The position numbers and the translations under genes are program-made. A DNA stretch of 60,797 nucleotides, from NCBI GenBank assembly GCA_001724265.1, contig MEDY01000155.1:1-60797 (forward strand). Direction: 5' to 3'. The notes under the pieces were generated by a model. The model did not search any database. It was not told where the DNA came from and saw only the letters and a list, made by a program, of their open reading frames with translations. Below are positions 20,466 through 31,061 of the stretch, one piece after another; within the stretch, counting starts at the first letter, position 1; each line of letters opens with the position of its first letter. This DNA comes from Rhizaria sp. SCN 62-66. Lineage: Eukaryota > Rhizaria, unplaced.

Positions 20466-23400
20466 TCACAGTCCATGCACAGCGCCCGGCGCTCCCGCAA
20501 TCCCCGCAACTTGCGTCCGCGGGCCCAGCGCGGGGTCCCTCAGCCTCCTCCGCTGCGCCCGCGACAGTGCCTGCGCCTGCGGCGACCGCGCGTCGGCCGC
20601 GCTGTCGCTGCTCTCGGTGTCTTCGTCGTCGTCGTCCTCCTCGAGGTCCGACTCCATGGCGGGGAGCCGCGCGCGGCAGAGCGGGCACTGCGCGCGGCGC
20701 TGCATCCAGGACCGCAGGCACGCGCGGTGGAACACGTGGTTGCACGGACACACGGCCAGCGCGAACCGCGGCAGCTGCGCCAGACGCTCATACGGGCGCA
20801 GCGCCACCGTCAACGCAACAGACCCCGCGCCAGAGCCTGCGCCTGCGCTCGACGACGAAGCCTGGGGCAACGCGGCGTCTGATACAGAGACAGTCTCGGC
20901 GGGGTCGTCCCAAAGGTCGCAGCAGCAGATGGAGCAGGGGTCCAGCTCGTCCTCCTCGGCTTCGGCCGCCACGCGCTCACGCTCACTGCGCTCAAGCTCA
21001 GCCGCAGCGGCTGCGGCGGCTGCGGTGGCCGCAGCGGTCTCGGCAGCGGTTGCAGGGCTCTTGTTCTGGCTTTCACCGTCACCGTCGAGCTTATTGTTCG
21101 CGGCGTCCGACGCGATCGCGACTGCGACGAGTCCGGCGGCCTCGCAGTCGCTGGCGCCGCTCACCCCGCCGCTGCCGTCGCCGTCGCCGTCGCGCGCGCG
21201 CCCGGCGCTGGCACCGGCCGCACCCGCAGTGGCGGGGGAGGAAGCGAGTTGGTGCGCGGCGGCGTTGCGGGGGCGCGCGCGGCGCAGCGGCCGCAGCAGC
21301 ACGCCTTCATCCTCGCCGTCACCCTTGACCTCGCCGTCGCCGTCGCCGTCACCGTCGCCGATACTGCCAGGGGTTGTGCTGTCAGCAGCGCTGGCGGATG
21401 CAGACGCGGTGATGGCGTCGTCGTCACCGCCGTCGCCGCGCGCCGCCGCCTCCGCCTCGGCGTCCTGTGGACTGAGACGGTTGTACCCGCCGCCGCGGCG
21501 CCAGTGCCACCATGACAGCGACCGCGGCAGCGACAGCGACAGACCGGCGCGCGCGCCCAGGGCCGAGGCCGCCGCCGCAGCCGCGCGCGCGGCCGCCTTG
21601 GCCCCGCCCGAGACGCCCGCGGCCAGCGCAGAGAGCGCCGTTCGCACCGGACCCGCGCCCGCGCTCGCGCTCGCGCTGCTGCCAGCGGCGGCGGCGGCGG
21701 CGGCGGCGGCGGCTGTCGCGGGGCGGCGGTGCGTGAAGGCCTTGCGCGGCACTGGGCGCGAGTACGAGTACGGCGCGCTGCTGCGGTCCGCGTCGTCGCC
21801 GCCGTCGCCGTCTTCGCCGTCCGCGCCGCCGCCGCCGCTGCCGTTGCCGTTGCTGTGCACAACGTAGACGTCGGCTTCGGTGCCGGTGACCGCCGCGAGG
21901 GTGCGCAGCACGGCCCGCAGCAGCAGCGCGGCGCAGCCCAGCGCGGCGGCGGCGACGGGCCCCGCGAGCGGCACGGCGGCGACGGCGGCGTAGGCCCAGC
22001 GCGCGCGGCGGCGGGCGCGACGCAGCAGGCGCGCGAGCGCGGGCGGGCGCTCCGCGGGGTCCCACCAGGGCCCCAGCACCAGCAGCGCCTGCAGCGCGAC
22101 AGCGGCGGTGAAGGCCGCGGTGAAGGCCGGCGCGGGTGCGAGGCCCAGCACGTTGCGCGGCTCGAAGCACACGTAGAGCACGGGCGCGGCGCGCGACAGC
22201 AGCGCGGCGGGCGCGTAGGACGGCGCGAAGAGGCGGTGCGCGTTGAGCCGCGCGCGCTTGAGTGAGAGCACCTGCGGCACCCAGTGCAGGTGCAGGAGGA
22301 GGATCACCGCGGGCGTGTGCTGCGGGAAGGCGATGCAGTAAGCGAAGAGCAGCAGGATGGCGAGGTAGATCTTGCCGTGGAAGAGGCAGAGCGCGCGCCG
22401 CAGCTCCGTCTGGCCCTCGGCGCCGGCGCCGATGTCCGCCGGCAGACGCGCGCGCCAGACGAAGACGAGCAGCTTCATCTGGCCGGCGATTAGCGTGATG
22501 AACTGGAAGACAGCGACGACAGTAAAGAGCGGCGTAAGCGCATCGAGCAGATTCCCCAGGAACATGTGCAGCAGGAAGCTCGCCGTGTCGAGCATGACCT
22601 GCAGCACGAGCGTCGGCAGCGACAGCGCCTCGAGCGCGGGCCCGCCGTCGAGCGTCAGCAGCAGCTGCTGCGAGACCGAGTACGTCTGCGCGACCACTGC
22701 GGCCGAGAGCAGGAAGCCGTAGAAAGAGGCCTCGCGGAGGAACGGCAGCAGCGTAATCTTGCTCAGCGCAAACGAGCCTGACAGCGCGCACGACTGCGGG
22801 CGCAGTAGCGCGCCGTCGTCACCGCTAACACTGCCATAACTGCTGTAGCTGGTCGAGCGAGCAGCAGTCGAGTCGCCGGTCGCAGTTGACGTCCTGCTAG
22901 CTGCTGTGCTGCGCGCTTTCTTCGTGGATGTGCTGCTCTTGCTGACGCCAGAGCTGACACCGCTGCTGCTGTGTGTACTGTTGCTGCTGGTGCGGGGCGC
23001 GTACGCGGCGACTGCGGCGGCGGCGGCGGCGTCGGCCCATGTGCCCCACTGGCGGCGGCCCATGAGCGCCACGGCGGCGCCCCAGATGAGCCCGCTGCGC
23101 TCCTGCGCCGACAGCGACGCCGCCGCGGGGGACAGCAGCAGAGACGCGGGCTGAGCGGCGGACACGGGCTGCGTGGCTCTCTCTGCTGGCTGAGACTCTG
23201 GGGTCGCGCTGGATGAGAGCGCTTGTGTTGCGAACGCAGAGCTGGCGATGGGAGCAGAGCCAGGCGCGGAACCTTCGGAGGGGCAAGCGGAAGTCAAGCC
23301 GCCTCCGGACTGGATTGGGACAAACTCTTCGTCGAACAGTCCGTCATCATGCTCGTCATCAGCACTGTACTCGTTGACGTCACTCTCACTGCCAAGTGCA

Positions 23401-26400
23401 GAAGGCTCGAACCCAGTATCGCCATAGCTCGGGACGCTAGCGCGAGCCCCGCTGTCGTCGTGGTCACTGTCGCCGTCGTCAGCAACGTCGGCGGCGTCGG
23501 CCCACAGACGCAGCGCGCCGCGCCACGCGCGCGGACTGCTGTCGGCCTCAGCTGCACCAGTCGCAGTGCTGACGGCACTGACGGCGATGTGGGGGGCCAG
23601 GGCGGACTCGAGCGCGCCACAAACTGCGGCCCGTGCGGCGGCTACAGGCGCGACGACGGCGCGCACAGTCCGTACAGCAGCAGCCATGACATTAGCGGCT
23701 GAGAACCGAGCAGAACCGCTGGGCACAGCAGAGACGGCGGGAGCAGTTTGTGACTCGGCACCGGTGGTCACGGTAGTTTCTGTTGAGAGTATCGTAAATG
23801 TCGATGAGTCAGACGCTGGAACAGAAGCAGCAGTCGTCGTGACAATAGTGGGCGTCAGGAAAGTAGATGCGCGGCGGCCTAACTTCTTAATCTGCGACGT
23901 GGCCATCGCACGCGGGAGGGTAACCGTGAGAAGCCTCCGTGCAGATGCGACAGCAGAGCTCGCAGCATCACCCGCGGCAGTCGCCGCACTGCGCACAGTC
24001 GCGGAGACGCTATTGCCGCTCTCAACAGCGCTCGCGTCCAAAACAGGCACAGACACAGAACCTGCGTATGAGTTGGAGTCGATTGCGACTGTGAGAGCGG
24101 CGGGGGCGAACTTGCCCGAGCCACCGCCGACAATTGTCTTGCCTCCGCCAACAACATTCATGTCCAGACCCGCAGCAGCACCGGAGTCAGAAGCAGTCGC
24201 AGTCCCAGCGTCGTCGCCAGCCTTAGCCTGACCACCGGCGTTGACCTTGCCGTTGGCGTTCGTGGTTGGCGAGCGCAGGCCGACGGGCGGCATGCGCCAG
24301 ACGAACCCGGCGTTGCAAGCCGTGAAGGACTGAGAGCGCGCTAGTGCGGCGGCGCGCGACGACGACGAGGGCGGCAGCGCGATGTACGCGCGCGCCCAGC
24401 GTTCCCACTCGAGGTACAGCTCGCGCACCGCCGCCGCGGTGGCCGCAGCGGGGGCCGCCGCGGGGGGGCCGCCGCCGCGGCGACCGTCTGCGGTAAGCGC
24501 GGGGTCGGCGCCAGAATCAGTACTCTTGCTGGCGTCGTTGTCGTTGTTGTTGATGTTGTTGTTGCTGCTGCTGCTCGTGCCTGTGTGCGAGTGCGCGACG
24601 GCGAGGGGCGAGGCGGGGGCCAGCATGAGGCGTGCGAGCTCAGTGGGCGGGAAAAACATCGGCGGTAGCGCATCAGTTACGGACTCGTCGTCATCACCCG
24701 TCGCCGCTGCAGTCTCGTTGGCAGGCGCGCTCTCGGTGGTGAGAGAAGCCTGTGAGCGCGTGCTGCGAGGCGGTTTGACTTCCGCGCGCAGCTGGGGGTA
24801 CCAGTCGAGCGGGCACATGCCGAGCCCCCTCGCCTCGGCGGGCAGCCCCGGGCACGTCGCCAGGGCGGCCTGGTCAGCTTCATTTGCACTCGCATCACTG
24901 ATATCTCTGACAGAACGCACAGTGCCGCGCTCGGTGCTCACGGTCACATCGCTAGCGCGCGTGTTACTCGCACCGCCACTGATATTGTTCCTCGCAGCAG
25001 CCGCAGCGGTCGCCGCCGCTGCGCGACGCCTGTTCTGCGCCGCCACGGCCTCTGCCTGCGAGGCGACCGCGCGGTGCACGGGCGCGGGGGCGAGGACGTC
25101 CCACAGCGGCGGCACGGCGACGGCCCAGCGCGCACCCGTGCCCGCAAGCGGCCGCCGCTGCGCCCACAGCGGCCGCCGCAGCCCCGCCGCGTGGCCCGGC
25201 AGCGGCGGCAGCAGCACGCGCACACTCGCACTCGCGCTCGCAGTGGCGCCCGCAGTCTCGCTCGCACTGGAGCCGGCACTGGCGCCACCGCCGGCTGCGG
25301 GGCTAGACCCGGTGGCAGCGCCAGAGGCGAGAGCGGCGGCCGCACGGACAGCGGCCTCAGCGGCCTCGGCGTCGGCGGCGGCCTCCGCAGCGGCCTCGGC
25401 GGCCATGACCTCTGCGCGGGCAATGCGCATGGCCTCGTCGGCGAGGTTCGGCTTGTCTTCCTCATCATCGTCGTCCTCGTCGTCGCCGTTGGCGCCAGTG
25501 CGATCAGTGTCGCCGGTGGGCTCGGCGCTCACGTCAGGGGCGTGGTCCGAGGCGGCGCCGTCGCGCCCTCCAGCAGCCGCCGTGCGCCAGTGACCGAGAG
25601 CCGCGGGCGCGAAGACTTGCGCGGCACTCAGCACGCCACCATCACGACCGACGCGAGCAACGTTGTTCTCGTAGGTGTTGAATGTGCGCTTCGAGACGCG
25701 CGCAGAGACCTTGGCGACCCGCGGCCGCACCAGATCGAGCGGGAAACGGGCCTCCACGAACGCCGCCTCCGCCGCTGCGGCCGCAGCCTTGGCCGCCGTC
25801 GCCGCAACCTCAGCCGCCGCCGCAGCAGCAGACGCAGACGCAGACGATGGCTCGGACTCGGACTCGGTCCCCGCCGCCGCCGCAGCTGCAGCCGCCGCCG
25901 CCGCCGCCGCATGTGCCTCTGCCTCGGCGAGCGCGGCTGCGGGCGCGGGCGGAAGCGGGGGGACGGGCTTGGTGCGTTTAGCGTCGCGCGCGAGCGGGAA
26001 GCCGTCGAGCAGCCTGCGCGCGGGCACGGGCGCGACAGCGCGCAGCACGGCGACGCCAGAGTCGGGGCGGTAGATCCCCACCACGGCCACGCGCACGTCG
26101 CCCAGCAGCGTCAGCTGCGAGACCAGAGCGGCCACCGTCGTGATGTCCGCGTCGGGCGCCAGGTCCAGCTGTGGCTGCGGCGGCGGCTGGGACGGCGGGA
26201 AGTTAGGCCGCGGCGCTGTCATAGCGGACTCTGAGGCGGACTCTATGTCGGCGCCTAAGCCAGAGTCAGAGTTTGAGTGCAACTGCGCGTGCGGCTGTGA
26301 GAAGGCTGCTGCGAGGGCGTCGTGTGACTGTGGGATGGTGACCGTGGGCATGCCGCGGATCAAAGAGGGGAACGAGAAGCTCGTGCGGGAAGAAAAAGTA

Positions 26401-27668
26401 AACGAGCTCGACTGATGTGGCTGCGAAGAAGCAGGAGGTGCAATGTTATCACCAGGACTAGAGACCGTCGTCGTCGAACTTGTACCAGCAGTCGCCGAGT
26501 CATCAACACTCAACACCTTAGCGCCAACGCTCGCAATGTCCTTCTCGCCGCTCACACTGTTGTCACTGTTGTTAGAACTCGCACCGTCACTGTTGGCCCT
26601 GGTGCCATTACTCCTACTGTTACTGTTCCTGTAGCTGCCCGTGGCAGTGGCGGCGGCACTGTCTTCCTCCTCGCCGCCATCGCCGTCGCCGTCCGCGGCG
26701 CTGGCGGGCGCGCGGAAGAGGATCTCCCCGCGCAGGAACACCACGGACCCGGCGGGCCAGAGCGGCGTAGCCACCAGGCGCGATGCTAGCTTGACGAGCA
26801 CGCGCGCCCCCGCCAGCACCGTGCTGGGCGTCGTCAGCAGCGGCATCAGCGGCGCCAGGTCGTCCTCGTCCAGCGACGAGTAGCCCGGATACACCGCAGA
26901 GCCGGAGCCAGAGTCGGAGCCAGAACTTGAGCCTGTAGAGCTGGTAAAGTCGGTGTTCGTGTCGGAAGGGTCGGAGGCCGTGTAGCTGCGGTAGACGGTG
27001 CGCTCACCGCCGGCAGCAACATCAGCGTCGCCTGTCGCCGCACGCATATTGCCGTCAGCAGCATCCGTAGAGGCAGCAGGATTGTCATCGTCGTCGCTGT
27101 CACCATTCGCGTTGCTGCGTGCGTTGGAGCCCGCGGCCGCGTCCGTGGCGGCGTCTGACGGTGGCGGCTCGGGAAACGCAAGGGAAGGCGGCAGCGGGCC
27201 GAAGTTGAACCGGCGGACCTCGGTCTGGGCCGCGGTCTTGAACTGTGACTGAGACTGCGGCAAGGGCTTGGGCAGTGTCTGTGCACGCGTGTTGTCCGCT
27301 GTCTTCGGAGTACTCGCGCTGTCTGCAACAAAGCCGGTATCTTTGCCAGCTGTGCTCGCGGTGTCCGTGTTGTCGTTACTATCCCTGCTCTCATCGGCAT
27401 CTGAGTCGAACGCGGCGATGGCCTGCGCGAGCGCGGCGCGCTTGAGGTCCGCGGCCGACAGCGAGGGCAGCCAGAGCCCACGGTACGTGCCCGATAGCGT
27501 CGACGGGTACACGTACACGGGCGGCGCCGCCTCGACCGCGGAGGCGCTGGAGAGTAGAGAGTCCAAGGGGGACGCAGTAGATGCGGCGTCCGTGGCGGCG
27601 GCGGCGGCGGCTGCGGTGGGGAGAGCCAGGCAGAGCAGGAGCGCGAGTGCAACGCGCAGGGCGGTCAT
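20466..27668 (-). CDS. Giant Tul1/Dsc1-type transmembrane RING-H2 E3 ubiquitin ligase
   Basis: A 2400-residue membrane E3 ligase. ATG 27666-27668 is chosen because it opens a clean signal peptide (MTALRVALALLLCLALPTAA); another in-frame ATG at 27764 would add 32 residues. The luminal part contains VYVYPSTLSGTYRGLW and ERTVYRSYTASDP, typical of the Tul1/Dsc1/FLY family, but is greatly expanded by Ala/Ser/Asp runs. Roughly residues 1640-1860 hold the polytopic core: FLREASFYGFLLSAAVV, LPTLVLQVMLDTASFLLHMF, LFTVVAVFQFITLI, IYLAILLLFAYCIAF, LHWVPQVL. The C-terminus has a RING-H2 finger, CSICC...CPCNHVFHRACLRSWMQ...CPLC. Fungal homologues are about 750-850 residues and ubiquitinate Golgi or endosomal membrane proteins. 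No intron. Ends in TGA. Confidence 0.85.
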   Translation of the reverse strand: MTALRVALALLLCLALPTAAAAAAATDAASTASPLDSLLSSASAVEAAPPVYVYPSTLSGTYRGLWLPSLSAADLKRAALAQAIAAFDSDADESRDSNDNTDTASTAGKDTGFVADSASTPKTADNTRAQTLPKPLPQSQSQFKTAAQTEVRRFNFGPLPPSLAFPEPPPSDAATDAAAGSNARSNANGDSDDDDNPAASTDAADGNMRAATGDADVAAGGERTVYRSYTASDPSDTNTDFTSSTGSSSGSDSGSGSAVYPGYSSLDEDDLAPLMPLLTTPSTVLAGARVLVKLASRLVATPLWPAGSVVFLRGEILFRAPASAADGDGDGGEEEDSAAATATGSYRNSNSRSNGTRANSDGASSNNSDNSVSGEKDIASVGAKVLSVDDSATAGTSSTTTVSSPGDNIAPPASSQPHQSSSFTFSSRTSFSFPSLIRGMPTVTIPQSHDALAAAFSQPHAQLHSNSDSGLGADIESASESAMTAPRPNFPPSQPPPQPQLDLAPDADITTVAALVSQLTLLGDVRVAVVGIYRPDSGVAVLRAVAPVPARRLLDGFPLARDAKRTKPVPPLPPAPAAALAEAEAHAAAAAAAAAAAAAGTESESEPSSASASAAAAAAEVAATAAKAAAAAAEAAFVEARFPLDLVRPRVAKVSARVSKRTFNTYENNVARVGRDGGVLSAAQVFAPAALGHWRTAAAGGRDGAASDHAPDVSAEPTGDTDRTGANGDDEDDDDEEDKPNLADEAMRIARAEVMAAEAAAEAAADAEAAEAAVRAAAALASGAATGSSPAAGGGASAGSSASETAGATASASASVRVLLPPLPGHAAGLRRPLWAQRRPLAGTGARWAVAVPPLWDVLAPAPVHRAVASQAEAVAAQNRRRAAAATAAAAARNNISGGASNTRASDVTVSTERGTVRSVRDISDASANEADQAALATCPGLPAEARGLGMCPLDWYPQLRAEVKPPRSTRSQASLTTESAPANETAAATGDDDESVTDALPPMFFPPTELARLMLAPASPLAVAHSHTGTSSSSNNNINNNDNDASKSTDSGADPALTADGRRGGGPPAAAPAAATAAAVRELYLEWERWARAYIALPPSSSSRAAALARSQSFTACNAGFVWRMPPVGLRSPTTNANGKVNAGGQAKAGDDAGTATASDSGAAAGLDMNVVGGGKTIVGGGSGKFAPAALTVAIDSNSYAGSVSVPVLDASAVESGNSVSATVRSAATAAGDAASSAVASARRLLTVTLPRAMATSQIKKLGRRASTFLTPTIVTTTAASVPASDSSTFTILSTETTVTTGAESQTAPAVSAVPSGSARFSAANVMAAAVRTVRAVVAPVAAARAAVCGALESALAPHIAVSAVSTATGAAEADSSPRAWRGALRLWADAADVADDGDSDHDDSGARASVPSYGDTGFEPSALGSESDVNEYSADDEHDDGLFDEEFVPIQSGGGLTSACPSEGSAPGSAPIASSAFATQALSSSATPESQPAERATQPVSAAQPASLLLSPAAASLSAQERSGLIWGAAVALMGRRQWGTWADAAAAAAVAAYAPRTSSNSTHSSSGVSSGVSKSSTSTKKARSTAASRTSTATGDSTAARSTSYSSYGSVSGDDGALLRPQSCALSGSFALSKITLLPFLREASFYGFLLSAAVVAQTYSVSQQLLLTLDGGPALEALSLPTLVLQVMLDTASFLLHMFLGNLLDALTPLFTVVAVFQFITLIAGQMKLLVFVWRARLPADIGAGAEGQTELRRALCLFHGKIYLAILLLFAYCIAFPQHTPAVILLLHLHWVPQVLSLKRARLNAHRLFAPSYAPAALLSRAAPVLYVCFEPRNVLGLAPAPAFTAAFTAAVALQALLVLGPWWDPAERPPALARLLRRARRRARWAYAAVAAVPLAGPVAAAALGCAALLLRAVLRTLAAVTGTEADVYVVHSNGNGSGGGGADGEDGDGGDDADRSSAPYSYSRPVPRKAFTHRRPATAAAAAAAAAAGSSASASAGAGPVRTALSALAAGVSGGAKAAARAAAAAASALGARAGLSLSLPRSLSWWHWRRGGGYNRLSPQDAEAEAAARGDGGDDDAITASASASAADSTTPGSIGDGDGDGDGEVKGDGEDEGVLLRPLRRARPRNAAAHQLASSPATAGAAGASAGRARDGDGDGSGGVSGASDCEAAGLVAVAIASDAANNKLDGDGESQNKSPATAAETAAATAAAAAAAAELERSERERVAAEAEEDELDPCSICCCDLWDDPAETVSVSDAALPQASSSSAGAGSGAGSVALTVALRPYERLAQLPRFALAVCPCNHVFHRACLRSWMQRRAQCPLCRARLPAMESDLEEDDDDEDTESSDSAADARSPQAQALSRAQRRRLRDPALGPRTQVAGIAGAPGAVHGL
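21675..21725 (-). repeat. GC-rich trinucleotide run encoding poly-Ala
   Basis: A (GCC/GCG)n-like run inside the RING gene giving a stretch of consecutive Ala. One of many short Ala-coding runs in this ORF. Confidence 0.6.
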
Positions 27669-28385
27669 GGCGGAGACCGCGTTTTGCGGTGATGCTGCGT
27701 GCGGCGCGGGGGAGCGTGAAGGCGAGACTGCAGCGGACAGAGGAGCACCGCGACGGTGAGTCATGATCGTTCGACCTCGTCTCGACGAGACCGGAGTAAA
27801 GATAGACCCCTAACGGGAAGCAGTTGTGGGTACAAGCGTAGATCTAATGGGAACGGCCCAGGTGGCGGTACCTCAAGAGCGAGTCTACTTCGAGAAATTT
27901 GAATGTAGTTGCCTCAGGGCAAGGAAAACAAAGTGGTAGTCGAAGGACTGGGTCGCTTGGCAACCAGTCTGCAGAAAATGAGGAACAAAAAAGGGTAAAC
28001 AGTGTTCTGTGAGGATGCAAAATGAAAACAATAGGTTTGCCATAATGTGTGTATCTGATATAGTGCGTAATTCACTGTTGATGGACCACTGGCGGCACAT
28101 CAAAGAGTTAATGCAAGACGACCACGAGGATCGTGATGCACCTCAACCATGACAAATCCTCCTGACAAGCACGTCGCAAAACACTGTTTCATGCATAACA
28201 TCTTAAAACCAAGGCGTTTAGCATTCAAACCTGATCCGCTGATTCGTAAAGCAATGATAAACAATGTGTGTATGGATATACTGGCCCCAATGTGGCCCGC
28301 ATTGTGTAACGCGTTTACAAGTTCATATCACGCGTGACCGCATGACAGTATGTTCATTGTTCCCCTCATTATAGAACTGCAGCGT
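27669..28385. other. Spacer upstream of the RING ligase
   Basis: 717 bp between the RING gene start and the DCC1 stop codon, both on the minus strand. The first 96 bp are open in the RING frame up to an alternative ATG at 27764. The rest is AT-richer with no coding signal. It presumably holds the RING promoter. Confidence 0.45.
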
Positions 28386-30490
28386 TCACCTCCAGGTGAA
28401 GACCATGAGCGGCTTGTCGTCGGGGCCCTTCTCGCCGCGCGGCGCGCGGACGGCGCGGCCGTACTTAAGCAGCAGTTGATCGAGGCTGAGCCCGCCGACC
28501 GCGAATTCGACCACGTACGGCCGGATCTCCTCCATCGTCCACAGCGCGCGGTACCTGCGGCGGGTGTGCAACGACAAAATCATCATGAACAGGCGCAAAT
28601 CGGAGCGAAAAAAAAAAGTGAAAATGTGAGTTGAAGGTGTGGTTTAGTTGAAGGTACGTACGTACGAGTGGTGATTGATTCAGTGAAGGAATCATCCGTC
28701 ATAGCGAAATGCATGAGATTGGATAGAGACGTACGTAAAAAGCTCCGTGAAGCGTTCCTCCGGCGTGATGCTGAGTCTGTCGATGTCGTAGAGCGTGTAC
28801 ACGTCGTCCTTGCCGTGGCCCGTGCCGCCCGTGAGGACTTTGTGCAGACGCGCCTCTGCCACGGCGCGCGCGTTGAGACACAGCGCGACGCCTTCCAGCA
28901 TCGCAGGGGTAGGGCGGATCGACGGCAGCGAGTCGGCCCATTCGCTACGAGCAGCAATGGTGAAAACAAGGGAAACAAACAGAGAAACAAGGAATGAGAT
29001 ACAGCGTCGATATCGATTGTAAGAGTTGACACTTAGCAATGAGATAGGAAGAAGAAACTTCACATTTCGGCACAACAAGATTTCACTAGAATTCCAGACT
29101 ACAAATCCAAAAAAAAATTATCACAAAATATACAACATCAATGTGAAATATAGGACAAGATGTTGTAGTTTGTTGTTCCGTACCGCATGAACTCCGCAGC
29201 GGGCATCTGCTGTCCCTCCTTCGCGGCCAGGATCTGCGCCGCGCGGTGCCGCGCAAGCTTGACCGGGCACAGCGCAATGCGCCGCGGCAGCCGCAGCGAG
29301 GGCGCAAAGGGCGCGTCGTTCTCCAGCTCTGCGCCGCCGTCGCCGTGCTCCGCGCTGGCCTGGGCGAGCAAGGGGATCAGGTCTAAGTACTGCAGTGACT
29401 CGCGCTGGACCGTCTCCCACACCGCCAGCGCGGCCTCCGCCGTCGCGCGTGCGCGCTCCGCCTCCGCAGCAGTCGCCGCAGCGTCGACGCCGGTTGCTGA
29501 GTCCGCCGCAGGAGTGACCGTGGGGGGCAGCACGGGCTTGGCGTTGAGCGCATCCGTGGCGGCGGCGTCGCGGAACTGGTACAGCACGTGTGCGGCCGTA
29601 AACATCGAGCACACGCCGTCGGAGCGGAGCTCGGAAATGACACTCTCGGGGTTGATGCGCGCGAGATCGAGCCCGCGGTGACCGACGATGAGCGTGACGT
29701 TGAGTGCGACTTCGGCTACCAGCGCAGCCGACGGACGACAGAAGGCGCCGCCGACGCGGAGCAGGGGCAGCACGCTCATTGCCGCGCGCAGATCCGCCTC
29801 AGATGCCTGCACCAGGTGGCGCAGGTCGCGCAGCGTGCGGCCTGCGATCACCGGCAGCGAGCTCGCGCTAGATCGAGCGCTAGAACTGGAGCTGGAGCTG
29901 GAAGCGTGACGAGAGCGCTTTGACGAGGACGACGACGCGAGAGAAGCGTGAGCGTTGTCATTGTCGTCGTTATCCGCGGAGAAACCAAGCATCTCGTCGA
30001 TATCTTGCGTGGTGGGACCCGTGGCGCCGGTGCGGCCCTTGGCGGCGAGCATGCGGGACTCGAGCCGCTGCAGCACCTTGTCGTGCGCGGCGGTGAAAGG
30101 CGCGAGCGGGGAGAAGAGCGTGCGCAGCGGAGCCGTGCGGGGCGGAATCGGAACCAGGTCATAGTGGCACGTCACAATGCCGGCAATTGCGTTCGAGCGG
30201 TCCGCGGGCGCGGTCGCAGCGCCGGAGGCCAAAGCGGCGGACGCGGCCGCGGCGGCCTCGGCGGTGGTCGTTTTCACTTCGGGGACTAAGAGACACGTGT
30301 TCGAGGTCTCCGTCTGGCGCAGAAGGTACGAGCTCGACGCGGTGCAAACAACGGCGTCGTGGTCGGGCTGGCCGCGGACATAGAGGACCTGGCCGGCCTT
30401 GAGGTCCGTCAGCAAGGACTCGGGAACCTCGAGCAGCAGGAGGCTGTCGATGCCGCCGTGGTCCGTGAACCGAAGCGGGGCCACAGACAT
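28386..30490 (-). CDS. DSCC1: DCC1, sister-chromatid cohesion subunit of Ctf18-RFC
   Basis: Subunit of the alternative clamp loader Ctf18-Dcc1-Ctf8-RFC, which acts on PCNA at forks and in cohesion. Three exons, 30490-29184, 28944-28735 and 28554-28386, give 561 residues. The N-terminus has DSLLLLEVPESLLTDLKAG, VLYVRGQPDHDAVVCT and SSYLLRQTETSNTCLLVP (human TYDLKIADTSNMLLFIPG). Exon 2 corresponds to the AEF-x-EVW region (AAEFMREWADSLP). Exon 3 carries the winged-helix ending LWTMEEIRPYVVEFAVGG and LDQLLLKYGRA, matching WTEEDIAPYIQDLCG and ALLTKYSRS. Introns are 239 and 180 bp (donors GTACGG, GTACGT). It is longer than the roughly 390-residue human protein because of Ser/Ala insertions. Ends in TGA. 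Divergent from the small membrane gene. Confidence 0.92.
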
Positions 30491-30803
30491 GCGCACGCTG
30501 AGCGAGAAGAAACATAATTTAAAAAATATATATGTGTAAAGAAATAGCACCCGGACAAAGTGAAAGCAGATCTATTGACGAAGAGTTGAAGTCCTGGGAG
30601 ATTGACTTTGAGTCGCATCAAGAAGGCGCGATTCGGCGAGCACGCCGACAAGGGCTGGCCACGACCCCCCTTGCTACCACTTGACCAAAGCATACTCGCA
30701 TGTGTTGACCGTTAATGGCCCCCTCGTGGTTTGCATGGAGTTAAATTGTTTATACCTGTTTCTCTTTTTAATTAAATCTTCTGCTGATCGCGTAACAGAG
30801 AGT
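30491..30803. promoter_or_regulatory. Divergent spacer between DCC1 and small membrane protein
   Basis: 313 bp between two divergent start codons, probably a bidirectional promoter. No element recognised. Confidence 0.35.
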
Positions 30804-31061
30804 ATGAGCACTGCTGCTGCTGCTGCTGCCAAACGTGCAGCGAACCTCAAGTGGGCTGTCTGCATTGCCGCAGGTGTGGGCGGCTTCCTTGCCTTCCCGT
30901 TCCTCTTTGTCGACTTCAAGAACAGCCAGCCGATGCGTGCCAGCCCTCTGTCGCCCGCGGGCGTGCGCTCCGTGCGCACGGAACTCTACACGGAGGAGTC
31001 GAAGCACGACAACGAAAATCCCTTCCGGAACCAGGTGCATCCCAAGGACCTCCCCAAGTAA
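30804..31061 (+). CDS. Small single-pass membrane protein, unknown
   Basis: An 85-residue protein from ATG 30804 to TAA. After a short basic start (MSTAAAAAAKRAANLKW) comes one hydrophobic helix (AVCIAAGVGGFLAFPFLFV) and then a hydrophilic tail with many charged residues (LYTEESKHDNENPFRNQ). Third codon positions are G/C-rich, so the ORF looks real. The layout, a basic N-terminus, one helix and a soluble tail, would suit a small mitochondrial or ER membrane protein, but I recognise no family. Confidence 0.6.
   Translation: MSTAAAAAAKRAANLKWAVCIAAGVGGFLAFPFLFVDFKNSQPMRASPLSPAGVRSVRTELYTEESKHDNENPFRNQVHPKDLPK

Noticed and set aside
20413-21867. Long plus-strand ORF of 484 codons opposite the RING gene
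   Set aside because: It is the antisense shadow of a very GC-rich exon. The minus strand has the RING-H2 motif and consistent codon bias.
24382-26234. Plus-strand ORFs of about 390-400 codons opposite the RING gene
   Set aside because: Composition artefacts of GC-rich DNA in which stop codons are rare on both strands. No domain recognised.
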